This document shows, in pieces, positions 42,410-51,895 of a stretch of 64,000 nucleotides of DNA. The notes under the pieces were generated by a model, which was given only the letters and a program-made list of their open reading frames with translations, was not told the origin of the DNA and did not search any database. The DNA comes from Lysobacterales bacterium (GTDB lineage: Bacteria > Pseudomonadota > Gammaproteobacteria > Xanthomonadales > SZUA-38). The stretch is from positions 1 to 64,000 of the forward strand of contig JASJDM010000029.1 of the NCBI GenBank assembly GCA_030065125.1, given 5' to 3'. Numbering within the stretch: position 1 is the first letter of the stretch; every line of letters begins with the position of its first letter. The position numbers and the translations under genes are program-made.

Positions 42410-43072
42410 ATGACCGACCGCTTTGAACAAACGCCCCGCAACCGGGTCCGCCAGATCCGGGACAAGGCACGCTACCAGCACCGGGCCGTGGAGCAGGTGC
42501 TGGATGCGGCATTCGTTGCCCAGGTCGGGTTTGTCCAGGACGGCCTGCCGGTGGTCGTGCCGATGATTTATGGCCGCCAGGCCCACACCCTCTACCTGCA
42601 CGGCGCCCGCAAGGCTCGCATCATCAAGCTGCTGGCCAGCCAGGCCCAGGTCTGCATCAACGTCACCCTGGTGGACGGCATCGTGGCGGCACGCTCGGCG
42701 TTCAACTCCTCCCTGCAGTACCGTTCAGCCACACTTTTCGGCGAGGCCCGGCTGCTGGACCAGGGTCCTGAACACGTGGAAGCGCTGCGCGTGATTACCG
42801 AGAACACCATTCCCGGCCGCTGGCAGGAGTTGCGGCCACCCGCCGACCGGGAGCTCAAGCAGACCGGGGTGATCGCGGTGGAGATTGAAACCGCGTCGGC
42901 CAAAATCTCGGCAGGAGAGCCGGACGACGAGGATGAAGACTACGCCACCCCGGTCTGGGCCGGCGTTGTGCCGATCAAACAGACCATGGGACAGCCTCGG
43001 GATGACGGTCGGTTACTGGCTGGTGTGGAGGTTTCTCCATCAATTCAACGACTGGTCCGCCAGGAGTCCTGA
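42410..43072 (+). CDS. Pyridoxamine 5'-phosphate oxidase-like flavin-binding protein
   Basis: The 220-residue protein belongs to the split-barrel FMN/PNPOx-like fold. Signs are VLDAAFVAQVGFVQDGLPVV, MIYGRQAHTLYLHGARKARI and SSLQYRSATLFGEARLL, a pattern seen in the group of flavin-nucleotide-binding proteins. The C-terminal third is acidic (AGEPDDEDEDYATP). It lies 7 bp behind the MipZ-like gene, so the two are likely co-transcribed; the reaction is not known. ATG start at 42410. Confidence 0.8.
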   Translation: MTDRFEQTPRNRVRQIRDKARYQHRAVEQVLDAAFVAQVGFVQDGLPVVVPMIYGRQAHTLYLHGARKARIIKLLASQAQVCINVTLVDGIVAARSAFNSSLQYRSATLFGEARLLDQGPEHVEALRVITENTIPGRWQELRPPADRELKQTGVIAVEIETASAKISAGEPDDEDEDYATPVWAGVVPIKQTMGQPRDDGRLLAGVEVSPSIQRLVRQES

Positions 43073-43130
43073 CTATTCCGGTCAATCCAAGGAACCGCTA
43101 GTATGTAACGATCCAAGGAGGAGGGGTGCC

Positions 43131-44435
43131 ATGCGAATATCCACAGTCGCCCTGGCCATCACTGCATTGTGGTTACCAGAATCCCAGGCCGGTCCAGATC
43201 CTGACCCTTATCTGACCAGATTCACCGATCAATTTCTTGCCACCCCGGGCTTCAATGTCGCCCAGGTCTCAAAACTTGAGCTCGATAGGTTCACGGTGTC
43301 TTTTGGGGGACTCTCGATAGTCGTGGGGGCCTCCGGTGCCCCTTTCAGCGGCACCAACCGCATCAGCTTATATGAATACAACTCCAAGCTGGAGCTGACA
43401 GATTCCGATACCAATGTGGGAGCCACCGGCGCGCTGGGCGTTTTCGACATGATCCTTCTGGATGACCTGGGCTTGGCCGTCGAAGCCGACGGCGAGCAGT
43501 TCGGCGACTCCAACATTGACCTGATCAATTCGGTTGGCATTCGCACCACCGACGTGCTGATCAATCGCCGGCTGCAAGACCTTACCGTGGCATTTGGAGT
43601 CAACTATGACGCCGTGGTGTCTACGAGCGATGACAATGGCGCCTACGCGAACTTCGCGACCTACGACCTTGGAGGCGCATTTCTAATTGGCGCCGGTTAC
43701 GGGGATATCGTCGACACCGGAAATTTCGGCAGCAGCTTGACCTCGCGCAGCTTCGATGTCAGCTTGACCTTCAAACGAGCCAAGGGACCCTCCACTGCGG
43801 AACACCTTTTTGTCTGGTCCAACAATGGCTCTGCCGGCGACGACAACCAGGCATCCAGTATCCAGGGGCGAATCGGTTTTTCGGACGCATCACTGGGCAG
43901 TCAATTTCAGATCAATGATGTCATCCCAGGCAGCCAGATTGGCCCCCAGGCCGCCATTGGTCCCAATGGCGATTTCGTCGTGGTCTGGAACAGCGACTCC
44001 TCGCCCGGTGATGACAGCTTTTCCAGCATCCAGGCACGGTTGTTCAACCCAGACGGATCACCCAAAGGTCCCCAGTTCCAGGTCAACCAAAAGACGGCGG
44101 GATTTCAACTGGTGCCGGATGTAGCCGTGGATCAATCCGGCAGCTTCTTCGTCGTCTGGAGTGACTTCTCACCAGTAGACAACGACGCGGACATCTATTT
44201 TCGGTCGTTTTCAGCCGCGGGTGATCCGGGGGGCGACGAATTCATCCTGAGCCAGGGTGGCCGCGGGAACTATAGCCAGCCCCAGATTATTGTCGCTGGT
44301 GAGCGGTTGGTGGCGGCATGGATCGATGGCAATGCGGTCACCATGCGCGCAACCTCCGGCAATCTTTTCGCCAACGGTTTTGAAGCCGACACTGTCCCCG
44401 GTCCTGCTGCTGCAGTGCGGCGCGGCGGGCGGTGA
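43131..44435 (+). CDS. Exported protein with internal repeats and a GFE tail motif
   Basis: The ~434-residue product has a short signal peptide (MRISTVALAITALWLPESQA). The N-terminal half (~20-215) is beta-rich. The C-terminal half contains three repeats of about 60 residues, each with a FVVVWNSD- or FFVVWSD-like strand and SSIQARLF/SSIQGRIG- and GSQFQIND/GPQFQVNQ-like strands, as in beta-propeller-type proteins. Near the end is LFANGFE, as in the ThuA protein, but here it is followed by 16 more residues (ADTVPGP...). Start ATG 43131 with a perfect GGAGGAGGGG upstream. Function unknown; it is probably secreted or on the surface. Confidence 0.75.
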   Translation: MRISTVALAITALWLPESQAGPDPDPYLTRFTDQFLATPGFNVAQVSKLELDRFTVSFGGLSIVVGASGAPFSGTNRISLYEYNSKLELTDSDTNVGATGALGVFDMILLDDLGLAVEADGEQFGDSNIDLINSVGIRTTDVLINRRLQDLTVAFGVNYDAVVSTSDDNGAYANFATYDLGGAFLIGAGYGDIVDTGNFGSSLTSRSFDVSLTFKRAKGPSTAEHLFVWSNNGSAGDDNQASSIQGRIGFSDASLGSQFQINDVIPGSQIGPQAAIGPNGDFVVVWNSDSSPGDDSFSSIQARLFNPDGSPKGPQFQVNQKTAGFQLVPDVAVDQSGSFFVVWSDFSPVDNDADIYFRSFSAAGDPGGDEFILSQGGRGNYSQPQIIVAGERLVAAWIDGNAVTMRATSGNLFANGFEADTVPGPAAAVRRGGR

Positions 44436-44644
44436 ACCACCCACAGGCGGGCTATGGCGTGGTGAGTCACCACCCCGACAGAGCGCCCTGCTGGCCCGAC
44501 GGCATGCACGACCCCCTGTAATCCCCGGCCCGCTCACGGGCCCGGCACAAGTCGAACTATCCGAGGGTGTCTTAGGTACCACTCCGACTGCCCGGCGTGC
44601 GTTGCAGTGCCGACAATGGTGAGATCCCGCAAGAGGCCCGGAAA

Positions 44645-45784
44645 ATGTCTTCCTTCCAACACCTGGCCCGTCGGGCAGGTCTGGGCGTGATGCTGATTGC
44701 CATCCATTCCTGGGCATTCGCCGGTGGGCCCGCCGAAACCACACGCTTTGAATTCACCGATTTCAATGAAATCACCGTGTTCAGTGTCTTCAACCTGGCG
44801 GTGAGCCAGGGTGATGATTTCCTGGTGGAAGTCACCATTGACGCGGATGCTGTCGATCGACTCGATGTCACCCAGACCGGCAGCCGTCTCCGCATCGGTC
44901 TGATGCCGGGAGACAGCGACAATCTGCAGACAATTCAGGGTACGGTCACCATGCCCGTGCTCAACCGGATTGAACTGGACGGTGTGGTCAACGTGACCCT
45001 TGACGGCTTCGTTCAGGACCAGATGACCATCGAACTGGCGGACGTCAGCACGCTGACCGGCGAGGCGCTGTCCCTGGGCAGCCTGGACGCGACGGTTTCA
45101 GGGGTCAGCCAGCTTGACCTGGGCAACGTCTCACCCATCGGCGAGGCCGATATCGACATCGAAGGCGTCAGCCAGGCCACCCTCAATATGGATGTCGGTG
45201 CCAGTCTCGCCGGCTCGGTGTCCGGTACCTCCAGCCTGTCTTACTTCGGAACAGACGTGGTGCTTGACGTCACGGTGGGCTTTGGATCGACCCTGCAAAG
45301 GCTGGGCGACACCCAGGCGGAGGGAGTGGGTTTCCGTATCAATTCCGGGCTCAGCGGCGCCTGGTTCAACCCCGACACCTCGGGTCAGGGGTTTTTGATC
45401 GAGGTGCTGCCGGATCGGTCCACGGTATTCCTGGCCTGGTTCACCTACACCACCGACGCCAGTGGCGCCAAAGTCGTGGGCGATCCGGGACACCGCTGGC
45501 TGACCGCCTCGGGCGACTTTGCCGGTGATACCGCAACCCTGGATGTGGTGCTGACCCAGGGCGGGCAATTTGACGACCCGGACCTGGCTGTAACCAACAG
45601 CCCGCCGGGAAGCTATGGATCCATCACCCTGACGTTCAGCGACTGCAGCAACGGACAGGTGGATTACGACCTGACCCAGGTACAGCTCAGCGGGACCATA
45701 CCCGTTGTGCGGATCGCGGATGACAACGTGTCCCTGTGCGAACAGCTGAAAGGCGGCGCCAGGCCAGCCTTCACCATCCGCTGA
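44645..45784 (+). CDS. Exported GIN-domain (DUF2807) protein with C-terminal G-x-W-F domain
   Basis: The 379-residue protein has a signal peptide (RRAGLGVMLIAIHSWAFA). Residues ~25-215 form a right-handed beta helix of the putative head-GIN domain type (FNEITVFSVFNLAVSQGD, VTMPVLNRIELDGVVNVTL, LGSLDATVSGVSQLDLG). Residues ~235-375 hold the domain GLSGAWFNPDTSGQGFLIEV with a middle part FLAWFTYTTDASG and a conserved end QFDDPD. The same kind of domain occurs in the subtilase and the exported HExxH protein of this window. The function is unknown. The 209 bp upstream (44436-44644) show no gene. Confidence 0.8.
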   Translation: MSSFQHLARRAGLGVMLIAIHSWAFAGGPAETTRFEFTDFNEITVFSVFNLAVSQGDDFLVEVTIDADAVDRLDVTQTGSRLRIGLMPGDSDNLQTIQGTVTMPVLNRIELDGVVNVTLDGFVQDQMTIELADVSTLTGEALSLGSLDATVSGVSQLDLGNVSPIGEADIDIEGVSQATLNMDVGASLAGSVSGTSSLSYFGTDVVLDVTVGFGSTLQRLGDTQAEGVGFRINSGLSGAWFNPDTSGQGFLIEVLPDRSTVFLAWFTYTTDASGAKVVGDPGHRWLTASGDFAGDTATLDVVLTQGGQFDDPDLAVTNSPPGSYGSITLTFSDCSNGQVDYDLTQVQLSGTIPVVRIADDNVSLCEQLKGGARPAFTIR

Positions 45785-45805
45785 CAACAAGCCACCGGGG
45801 CGGCT

Positions 45806-46426
45806 TCAGTCGCCGCCCCGGCAAAGCGCCTGCTGGGTGGGGACATGGTCTTCACAGGCCTGGTGATCCCGGGCTCGCTGCAACGCGTTGGCGTACCACT
45901 CGTATTCGTCAAGAAACTTGACCACGCGCCGGTCGTAGGACTCATCCAGCGCGTTGCCCTCGTCGTCAAACGAGGAACCGACCGCTGAGATCGGAAAAGC
46001 GCTGGGGATGCTGGGTGTGCCCAGTTCCGCCAGGATCGCCCGCAGGTTGATCAGCCCCCGCACGCCGCCGAACGGACCGGCGGAGTAGGTCACGATGGCG
46101 CTGGGCTTGTAGTGGTATTCGCTCTGGTAGTGGTCCAGCAGATTTTTGAGGGCAGCCGGCAGGCTGTGATTGTATTCCGCGCTGAGCACCATGTAGCCAT
46201 CAGCCCTGGCGAAGATGTCGCCCACCGCCGCCATAGCCTCGGGCGCTGTGCCCGGCTCGTATTCCTTGTACATCAGGTCAAGAAACGGCAGTTGATACTG
46301 CTCGGAGTCCACCAGGTCCACCTGGTGGCCCCGCTCCTTTAGTTGACGAACGATGAACCGGGCGGCCTTGATACCGCTGCGTTCTCGCCTCGCGCTGCCG
46401 TACACCACGGCGGTTCTCAATGTCAT
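45806..46426 (-). CDS. NADPH-dependent FMN reductase
   Basis: The 206-residue cytoplasmic protein fits the flavodoxin-like NADPH-dependent FMN/quinone reductase family. RTAVVYGSARRERSGIKAARF is the FMN phosphate loop; ADGYMVLSAEYNHSLPAALKNLLDHY and SAGPFGGVRGL are further flavin contacts. Such enzymes reduce FMN, quinones or chromate; the natural substrate is not known. The TauE/SafE permease gene lies 18 bp upstream in the same direction. Start ATG 46426. Confidence 0.88.
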   Translation of the reverse strand: MTLRTAVVYGSARRERSGIKAARFIVRQLKERGHQVDLVDSEQYQLPFLDLMYKEYEPGTAPEAMAAVGDIFARADGYMVLSAEYNHSLPAALKNLLDHYQSEYHYKPSAIVTYSAGPFGGVRGLINLRAILAELGTPSIPSAFPISAVGSSFDDEGNALDESYDRRVVKFLDEYEWYANALQRARDHQACEDHVPTQQALCRGGD

Positions 46427-46444
46427 GGTTGCCTCCTTCTATGC

Positions 46445-47200
46445 TCAGGGCCCGCTGAAAAACACCAGTTTGACAATAAACCCTGTCAGTACGATGTACA
46501 GAACCGCCCTGATCAGCCCTTCGCCTCGGGTCACGGTGGTGTGGGCACCCAGCCAGCCGCCGATGGCGTTACCCACGGCCAGGGACAGGCCCACCAGCCA
46601 CAGCAGCTCCAACTGCACCGCGAATACCACCAGGGCCACCACCGTGTAGGTGAGCACGATAAACACCTTGTGCATATTCGTGTGCACCAGGTCCAGGCCC
46701 ATGACCCGGTGCAGGATGGGCATCAGGATGAAGCCCACGCCAATCTGGATAAAGCCGCCCCAGGCACCGGCGCCCACCATGCACAGGTGACCCAGCAGCA
46801 GCCGCTGGGGCCGGTTGGGGTGGTCATCCGGTCTGCCGCCTTTTCTTCCGGTGGCCATGATCAGCATGACCCCGACCATGATGATCGCCAGCACCCGATT
46901 GAACCACACGCCGTCCAGCTGAACACCCACCATGGCACCACCCACGGCGCCCAGCGAGGCTGCCGCAGCCAGGCTGAGGCTGAGCCTGAAATCCGAAAAT
47001 CCACGCCGGAAAAAGGTCGTCACGGCCACCACGTTCTGGGCCAGGATGGCCACACGGTTGGTGCCGTTGGCCACCGGCCCGGGGATCCCCATGAACAGCA
47101 TGGCCGGCACCGTCAGCAGGGAGCCGCCGCCGGCCAATACGTTCATCCAGCCAGCCACCACGCCCACGGCCGCCAGCACCGGTGCCTGCCACCACTCCAC
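46445..47200 (-). CDS. TauE/SafE family anion permease
   Basis: The ~251-residue membrane protein has about eight hydrophobic segments and the two repeated halves of the sulfite exporter TauE/SafE family: AAVGVVAGWMNVLAGGGSLLTVP and GPVANGTNRVAI in the first half, and GGFIQIGVGFILMPILHRVMGLD in the second. It may export sulfite, sulfonate or organic acids, but the substrate cannot be told. I chose GTG at 47200; a longer frame to GTG 47230 would run through a perfect hairpin. Downstream (18 bp) is the flavin reductase. Confidence 0.85.
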   Translation of the reverse strand: MEWWQAPVLAAVGVVAGWMNVLAGGGSLLTVPAMLFMGIPGPVANGTNRVAILAQNVVAVTTFFRRGFSDFRLSLSLAAAASLGAVGGAMVGVQLDGVWFNRVLAIIMVGVMLIMATGRKGGRPDDHPNRPQRLLLGHLCMVGAGAWGGFIQIGVGFILMPILHRVMGLDLVHTNMHKVFIVLTYTVVALVVFAVQLELLWLVGLSLAVGNAIGGWLGAHTTVTRGEGLIRAVLYIVLTGFIVKLVFFSGP

Positions 47201-47214
47201 TACCCGGCACCCGC

Positions 47215-47240
47215 CAACTGAAAATCGCACTTTTCAGTTG
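47215..47240. terminator. Perfect hairpin between polA and the permease gene
   Basis: CAACTGAAAA (47215-47224) and TTTTCAGTTG (47231-47240) are exact complements with a 6-nt loop. Directly beside it (47245-47268) a weaker A/T-rich inverted pair AAAAACC/GGTTTTT occurs. Both lie after the polA stop on the minus strand and probably help end or protect the polA transcript. Confidence 0.55.
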
Positions 47241-47275
47241 TTGAAAAAACCATGGATGGGTTTTTCAGAATCTTG

Positions 47276-49966
47276 CTAATGCGCCTCGTTCCAGTTGCTG
47301 CCGCTGCCCGCGTCCACCAGCAGGGGCACCGCCAGTTCGGCGGCATCTCCCATCAGCTGCTGGATGCCGCTGGACACGTCGTCCAGGAGATCCTGGCGAA
47401 CCTCCAGCACCAGCTCGTCGTGGACCTGCATCAGCATCACGGCGTTGTCTTCGAAGGTCTCGGTGAGCCAGCGATCCGCCTCGATCATGGCCCGCTTGAT
47501 GATATCCGCCGCAGTACCCTGCATGGGTGCATTGATGGCCGCCCGCTCCGAAGCCTGGCGCCGCTGGAAATTCCGGGCATTGATTTCCGGCAGGGTCAGC
47601 CGCCGCCCGAACAGCGTCTCAACGTAACCCAGGTCGTGAGCTTTGGCCCGGGTGTCTTCCATGTAGCGTTTCACACCGGGATAGCGGGCGAAATACAGGT
47701 CGATGTATTCCTGGGCTTCTCGCCGCTCGATGCCCAGCTGCCGCGCCAGCCCGAAGGCGGACATGCCGTAGATCAGGCCGAAGTTGATGGCCTTGGCCGA
47801 TCGGCGGGTTTCCGAGCTGACGGTTTCCGGGGTGCCGCCAAACACCTCGGCGGCGGTGGCCGCGTGGATATCAAGCCCCTCACGGAAGGCCGTCATCAGG
47901 CCTTCGTCGCCGGACAGGTGCGCCATGATGCGCAGCTCGATCTGGGAATAGTCCGCGGCCAGCATGACGAAACCCTCGGGCACCACGAACGCCTCCCGGA
48001 TGCGGCGTCCCTCGGCCGTGCGAATGGGGATGTTCTGCAGGTTGGGGTCATTGGACGACAGCCGCCCGGTTGCCGCCACTGCCTGGTGGTAGGAGGTGTG
48101 GATACGGCCGGTGTCCGGGTTGATCTGGTGGGGCAGGGCATCAGTATAAGTTGATTTCAGCTTGGACAGCTGCCGGTGCTCCATGATGATGCGCGGCAGC
48201 GGGTAGTCACTGGCCAGCTGTTCCAGCACGTCTTCGGCAGTGGACGGCTGACCCTTCGGTGTTTTACGGATCACCGGCAGACCCTGCTCTTCGAACAGCA
48301 GCTGCTGCAGCTGCTTGGTGGAGCCCAGGTTGAACTTGCGCCCGGCAATGTCGTGGGCCTCGGTTTCCAGCTCGAACATGCGGTGGGCGAACTCGTCACT
48401 CAGCTGCTTCAGCAGACCCTGGTCTACCAGCACGCCGCGCCGCTCCATTCGTGCCAGCACCGGCGCCAGCGGCATTTCGATTTCCTCGAACACCTTTTTC
48501 AGCTTGGGTTCCGCTGACACTTCGGGCCAGAGTTTCTCGTGCAGCTGCAGGGTAATGTCCGCGTCTTCGGCCGCATACTGGGCGGCCTGCTCCACCGGCA
48601 CCTCGTCAAAGGTAATCTGCTTGGCGCCCTTGCCGGCAATGTCCTCGTAGTGAATGGTCTTGCGGCCCAGATAGTTGGCCGCCAGCGAGTCCATATCGTG
48701 GCGGAATCCCGACGCGTTGTAGACGTAAGACTCCAGCATGGTGTCGAAGCGCCAGCCCGACAGTTCGATGCCGTAGCGTGACAGCACGATGGCGTCGTAC
48801 TTGAAGTGCTGGCCCACCACCTTGCACTGGGGGTCTTCCAGCAGCGGCCTGATGGCCTGGATGACCGTTTCCAGGGGAAGCTGTTCGCCGGATTCCGGGG
48901 CCGTGTGGGCGATGGGGACGTAAGCCGCATGGCCGGGCTCACAGGCAAACGAGACCCCCACCAGATCAGCGCGCATGGGGTCCAGGCTGGTGGTCTCTGT
49001 GTCCAGGGCGAAACAGTCCGCGGCCCTCAGCCGGTCGATCCAGTCGTTGAGCGCTGCTTCGGTGCGCACCGTCTCGTAGCGGGCCTCGGGCTGGTCTTCC
49101 TCCGGTTCCTCGTCAAGCTCTGCCAGCCAGGAATTGAACTCAAAGCGGGAAAACAGCTCCACCAGCTTGTCCCGGTCCTGTTCACCCAAGGTCAGGTCAG
49201 CCGGCCCCTGCTCCAGGCCCACGTCGGTCTTGATGGTGACCAGGTCCCGGGAAAGCGGCAGGGTGTCCAGGGCCTCGCGCAGATACTCCCCGATCTTGCC
49301 GCCCACGTCGTCCGCGTGGCTGATCACCCCGTCCAGGTCGCCGTACAGTCCGAGCCACTTGGCCGCGGTCTTTGGCCCACATTTGTGCACTCCCGGAACG
49401 TTGTCCGACTTGTCACCCACCAGGGCCAGATAGTCGATGATCCGGTTCGGCGGCACCCCGAACTTTTTCTCGACCCCGGCCTCGTCCAGTGTGGTTTTGT
49501 CCATGGTGTTGACCAGCGTCACATGGTCATCAACCAGCTGCGCCAGGTCCTTGTCCGAGGTGGACACCACCACGTTCATCCCACCGTCCACCGCCTGTCG
49601 GCACAGGGTTCCGATCACGTCGTCGGCCTCCACATCGGGAACCCGCAACAGCGGCAGGCCGAAGGCTTCGATCATCTCCAGCAGCGGCGCAACCTGCTCC
49701 CTGAGCTCATCGGGCATAGGAGGCCGTGTGGCTTTGTATTCCTCGAACATGTCGTGGCGAAAGGTCTTGCCCGGCGCGTCGAAAACCACCGCAATATGGG
49801 TGGGATTGTGCTCCTTGAGCCACGCCTTGATCATGTTGCCGACGATGTAGATTGCTCCTGTCGGTTTCCCATCGGAGGTGGACAGGCGGGCACCTACCGG
49901 CGCGAAAAAGGCGCGATACAGGTAGGATGAGCCATCCACCAGGTACAGGGTTTGGGGTTCAGTCAT
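47276..49966 (-). CDS. polA: DNA polymerase I
   Basis: PolA fills gaps and removes RNA primers. The ~896-residue protein has an N-terminal 5'-3' exonuclease (LYLVDGSSYLYRAFFA, VFDAPGKTFRHDMFEEYKA, VEADDVIGTL, VGDKSDNVPGV), a proofreading domain with an intact first motif (DTETTSLDP), and the polymerase (AADYSQIELRIMAHLSGD, RRSAKAINFGLIYGMSAFG, MQVHDELVLEV). All three activities should be present. ATG 49966 begins MTEPQTLYLVDGSS; a longer frame upstream is unlikely. A DUF2782 gene starts divergently 65 bp away, as in Pseudomonas-like genomes. Confidence 0.97.
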   Translation of the reverse strand: MTEPQTLYLVDGSSYLYRAFFAPVGARLSTSDGKPTGAIYIVGNMIKAWLKEHNPTHIAVVFDAPGKTFRHDMFEEYKATRPPMPDELREQVAPLLEMIEAFGLPLLRVPDVEADDVIGTLCRQAVDGGMNVVVSTSDKDLAQLVDDHVTLVNTMDKTTLDEAGVEKKFGVPPNRIIDYLALVGDKSDNVPGVHKCGPKTAAKWLGLYGDLDGVISHADDVGGKIGEYLREALDTLPLSRDLVTIKTDVGLEQGPADLTLGEQDRDKLVELFSRFEFNSWLAELDEEPEEDQPEARYETVRTEAALNDWIDRLRAADCFALDTETTSLDPMRADLVGVSFACEPGHAAYVPIAHTAPESGEQLPLETVIQAIRPLLEDPQCKVVGQHFKYDAIVLSRYGIELSGWRFDTMLESYVYNASGFRHDMDSLAANYLGRKTIHYEDIAGKGAKQITFDEVPVEQAAQYAAEDADITLQLHEKLWPEVSAEPKLKKVFEEIEMPLAPVLARMERRGVLVDQGLLKQLSDEFAHRMFELETEAHDIAGRKFNLGSTKQLQQLLFEEQGLPVIRKTPKGQPSTAEDVLEQLASDYPLPRIIMEHRQLSKLKSTYTDALPHQINPDTGRIHTSYHQAVAATGRLSSNDPNLQNIPIRTAEGRRIREAFVVPEGFVMLAADYSQIELRIMAHLSGDEGLMTAFREGLDIHAATAAEVFGGTPETVSSETRRSAKAINFGLIYGMSAFGLARQLGIERREAQEYIDLYFARYPGVKRYMEDTRAKAHDLGYVETLFGRRLTLPEINARNFQRRQASERAAINAPMQGTAADIIKRAMIEADRWLTETFEDNAVMLMQVHDELVLEVRQDLLDDVSSGIQQLMGDAAELAVPLLVDAGSGSNWNEAH

Positions 49967-50031
49967 GTTGAATCCTTCGCTCAGGACCCGCAATTATATA
50001 GAAGAGCGGTCTCCGCTATGATGGCAGAGCA

Positions 50032-50535
50032 ATGGCAGAACTGAACCGCACAGAAGAGCAGGGCTCCGACTGGCACTGGCGGACCGTTATCCCGACGGGG
50101 ATTGCCGTGCTGTTACTGTCGGGCGTGCCGGGGGCGCTGGTGCTGCCAGCCGCTTGCGCCCAGGACATGGACCCCGCGCCGTCTGCTGACGCCACCCGCG
50201 ACATCCCGCCGCCGGTGGATCCGCCACCGCCGCCTCCTCTCGAATCCCCGGCGACCCCGGCCATGAAAACCACGCCTGACGAGGAAGCACCTATTCCGCC
50301 CAAGGCCAATACCAGCGACCAACTGCTCCCGGTGGTGCGCATTCGCCGGGAGGAGGGCCAGATGGTAGAGGAGTATCTCAATAACGGCGTGGTCTATATG
50401 GTTCGGATCGTGCCGGAAAACGCGCCGCCTTATTACATGCTGGATACCGACGGCGACGGCGAGCTGGACACCCGTCAGGAAGAATCCGATCCCGGCATCA
50501 AGCCGGTTTACTGGAAGCTGCTGGAGTGGGACTGA
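50032..50535 (+). CDS. DUF2782 family protein
   Basis: The 167-residue protein matches DUF2782, which usually sits beside polA. It has an N-terminal hydrophobic segment (VIPTGIAVLLLSGVPGALVLPAACA) with a signal-like cleavage site, a Pro-rich spacer (PPPVDPPPPPPLESP), and the conserved C-terminal part EEYLNNGVVYMVRIVPENAPPYYM and DTDGDGELDT. The molecular role is unknown. The acidic motif DTDGDGE resembles a calcium loop, but that is speculative. Confidence 0.85.
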   Translation: MAELNRTEEQGSDWHWRTVIPTGIAVLLLSGVPGALVLPAACAQDMDPAPSADATRDIPPPVDPPPPPPLESPATPAMKTTPDEEAPIPPKANTSDQLLPVVRIRREEGQMVEEYLNNGVVYMVRIVPENAPPYYMLDTDGDGELDTRQEESDPGIKPVYWKLLEWD

Positions 50536-50570
50536 GCCGGTGACCTGCGGCCCGGTATATCCGGGAGTTG

Positions 50571-50948
50571 TCAGCTGAGATCCCGCGCAAACTCTCGCAG
50601 GGTTGCCAGCGGCACGATGTCGAGGGCACGGATGTGGGTTCGCGTCAGGTGGACCCGGGGAGCCGCCCCGGCCTGGTAGGCCTCCAGCCAGCGCGCCGCG
50701 CACAGGCACCAGCGGTCACCGGGCTTGAGTCCGGGGAATCCGAACTCCGGGCGCGGCGTGGACAGGTCATTGCCCCGGGACCTGGAAAACTTCAGGAACT
50801 CCGCCGTCATTTCTGCACACACCGTGTGTGAACCCGCGTCTTCCTGGCAGGTGTTGCAGGAACCGTCCCGGAAGTAACCGGTGACGGGGTCATCGCTGCA
50901 GCCGCGCAGGGGATCTCCCAGCACATTGACAGATTCATACTTGGTCAT
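50571..50948 (-). CDS. DUF2237 family protein
   Basis: The 125-residue cytoplasmic protein matches DUF2237, a small family with conserved cysteines and glycines: NVLGDPLRGCSDDP, RDGSCNTCQEDAGSHTVC, GDRWCLCAARW. The clustered cysteines could bind a metal or form disulfides. The function is unknown. It starts with ATG at 50948 and stands alone on the minus strand between DUF2782 and the Mut7-C gene. Confidence 0.85.
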   Translation of the reverse strand: MTKYESVNVLGDPLRGCSDDPVTGYFRDGSCNTCQEDAGSHTVCAEMTAEFLKFSRSRGNDLSTPRPEFGFPGLKPGDRWCLCAARWLEAYQAGAAPRVHLTRTHIRALDIVPLATLREFARDLS

Positions 50949-51032
50949 AAGGAGGTCATTCCAGTGTCCGTGGACACAGGCTGAATTTTAGCGACACCTG
51001 TCAGTCCGAGTAAATCACCGGCTTCCTGGCGC

Positions 51033-51794
51033 TTATCCCGGCGGCAATTCCAGCAGCCCTGCCACGCGTTGCCGCAGTCGATCATAGTGACTTCCGGGCC
51101 AGTAAACCCGGCGGCAATCCCGGCACTCACGAAAATGATGGAAATCCCGGGCCACCTGCTCCGGCACGCGATCCACCACGCCCCCCGGGTCGGCATCGGC
51201 CAGAATCCCATTACACTCAAGGCAGCGGGTGAACGGCGCACAGCTGCCGCGCAGGTCGAATGCCTCGATCACTTCACGGGCCTGGGCATCGGGATCCGTC
51301 GCCCGCATCCAGTGGCCGCGATCCACCACCCGGTGCTTGAGAATGCCTTTATCCCGGGTCAGTATCGTTCGCTTCTGAGCCAGGGCAATCTGCACGATCT
51401 CCTCGTCGCCCAGGTCGTTCCGGTACACCACGTCCAGGCCCAGCAGTCTGAGCCGCCGTGCCAGCTGGCCCAGGTGAACGTCCAGCACAAACCGCAGTGT
51501 GCGCAGGGGACGGGGCCTCAGACGGTTCAGCTCAGAGATATCCAGCCGTTCGAACACCGGGTACACGGAGACGCGCTCACCCCCCCGGAGCAGGTCATCG
51601 AATCGTCGGGGTTTGCCGTTCACCAGGACGAGGTCCACCTCGGTATGGGGGACACCCAGGGCCTCGATGGTGTCTTTGACCGACGACGGATTCGCAAACA
51701 CCGCGTCAAACTCCCGGCCTCGGCGCTCACGCTTAAGAAAATCGTTGAGCTCGGCGTAAAAGCGAAAGATCGAGCTGGCCTGAGGTTGGGTCAT
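51033..51794 (-). CDS. Mut7-C RNase domain protein with ubiquitin-like N-terminus
   Basis: The ~253-residue protein combines a ubiquitin/ThiS-like N-terminal domain (SSVKDTIEALGVPHTEVDLVL, GERVSVYPVF) and a Mut7-C (DUF82) nuclease-type PIN domain (FVLDVHLGQLARRLRLLGLD, TILTRDKGILKH) with a C-terminal zinc ribbon made of CLECNG and ECRDCRRVYW. Such two-domain proteins are widespread in bacteria and are predicted to act on RNA, but their substrate is unknown. I chose ATG at 51794 (MTQPQASS). It is divergent from the NMO gene. Confidence 0.88.
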   Translation of the reverse strand: MTQPQASSIFRFYAELNDFLKRERRGREFDAVFANPSSVKDTIEALGVPHTEVDLVLVNGKPRRFDDLLRGGERVSVYPVFERLDISELNRLRPRPLRTLRFVLDVHLGQLARRLRLLGLDVVYRNDLGDEEIVQIALAQKRTILTRDKGILKHRVVDRGHWMRATDPDAQAREVIEAFDLRGSCAPFTRCLECNGILADADPGGVVDRVPEQVARDFHHFRECRDCRRVYWPGSHYDRLRQRVAGLLELPPG

Positions 51795-51895
51795 CACGCC
51801 TGCATCATGGTGATTCCAGTCCCCGCTGGCAACTGTCATTCTGACACGCCCACTTCCGGTACAATCGCCGCTTTTGCGGAATCGAGGGATTCACC

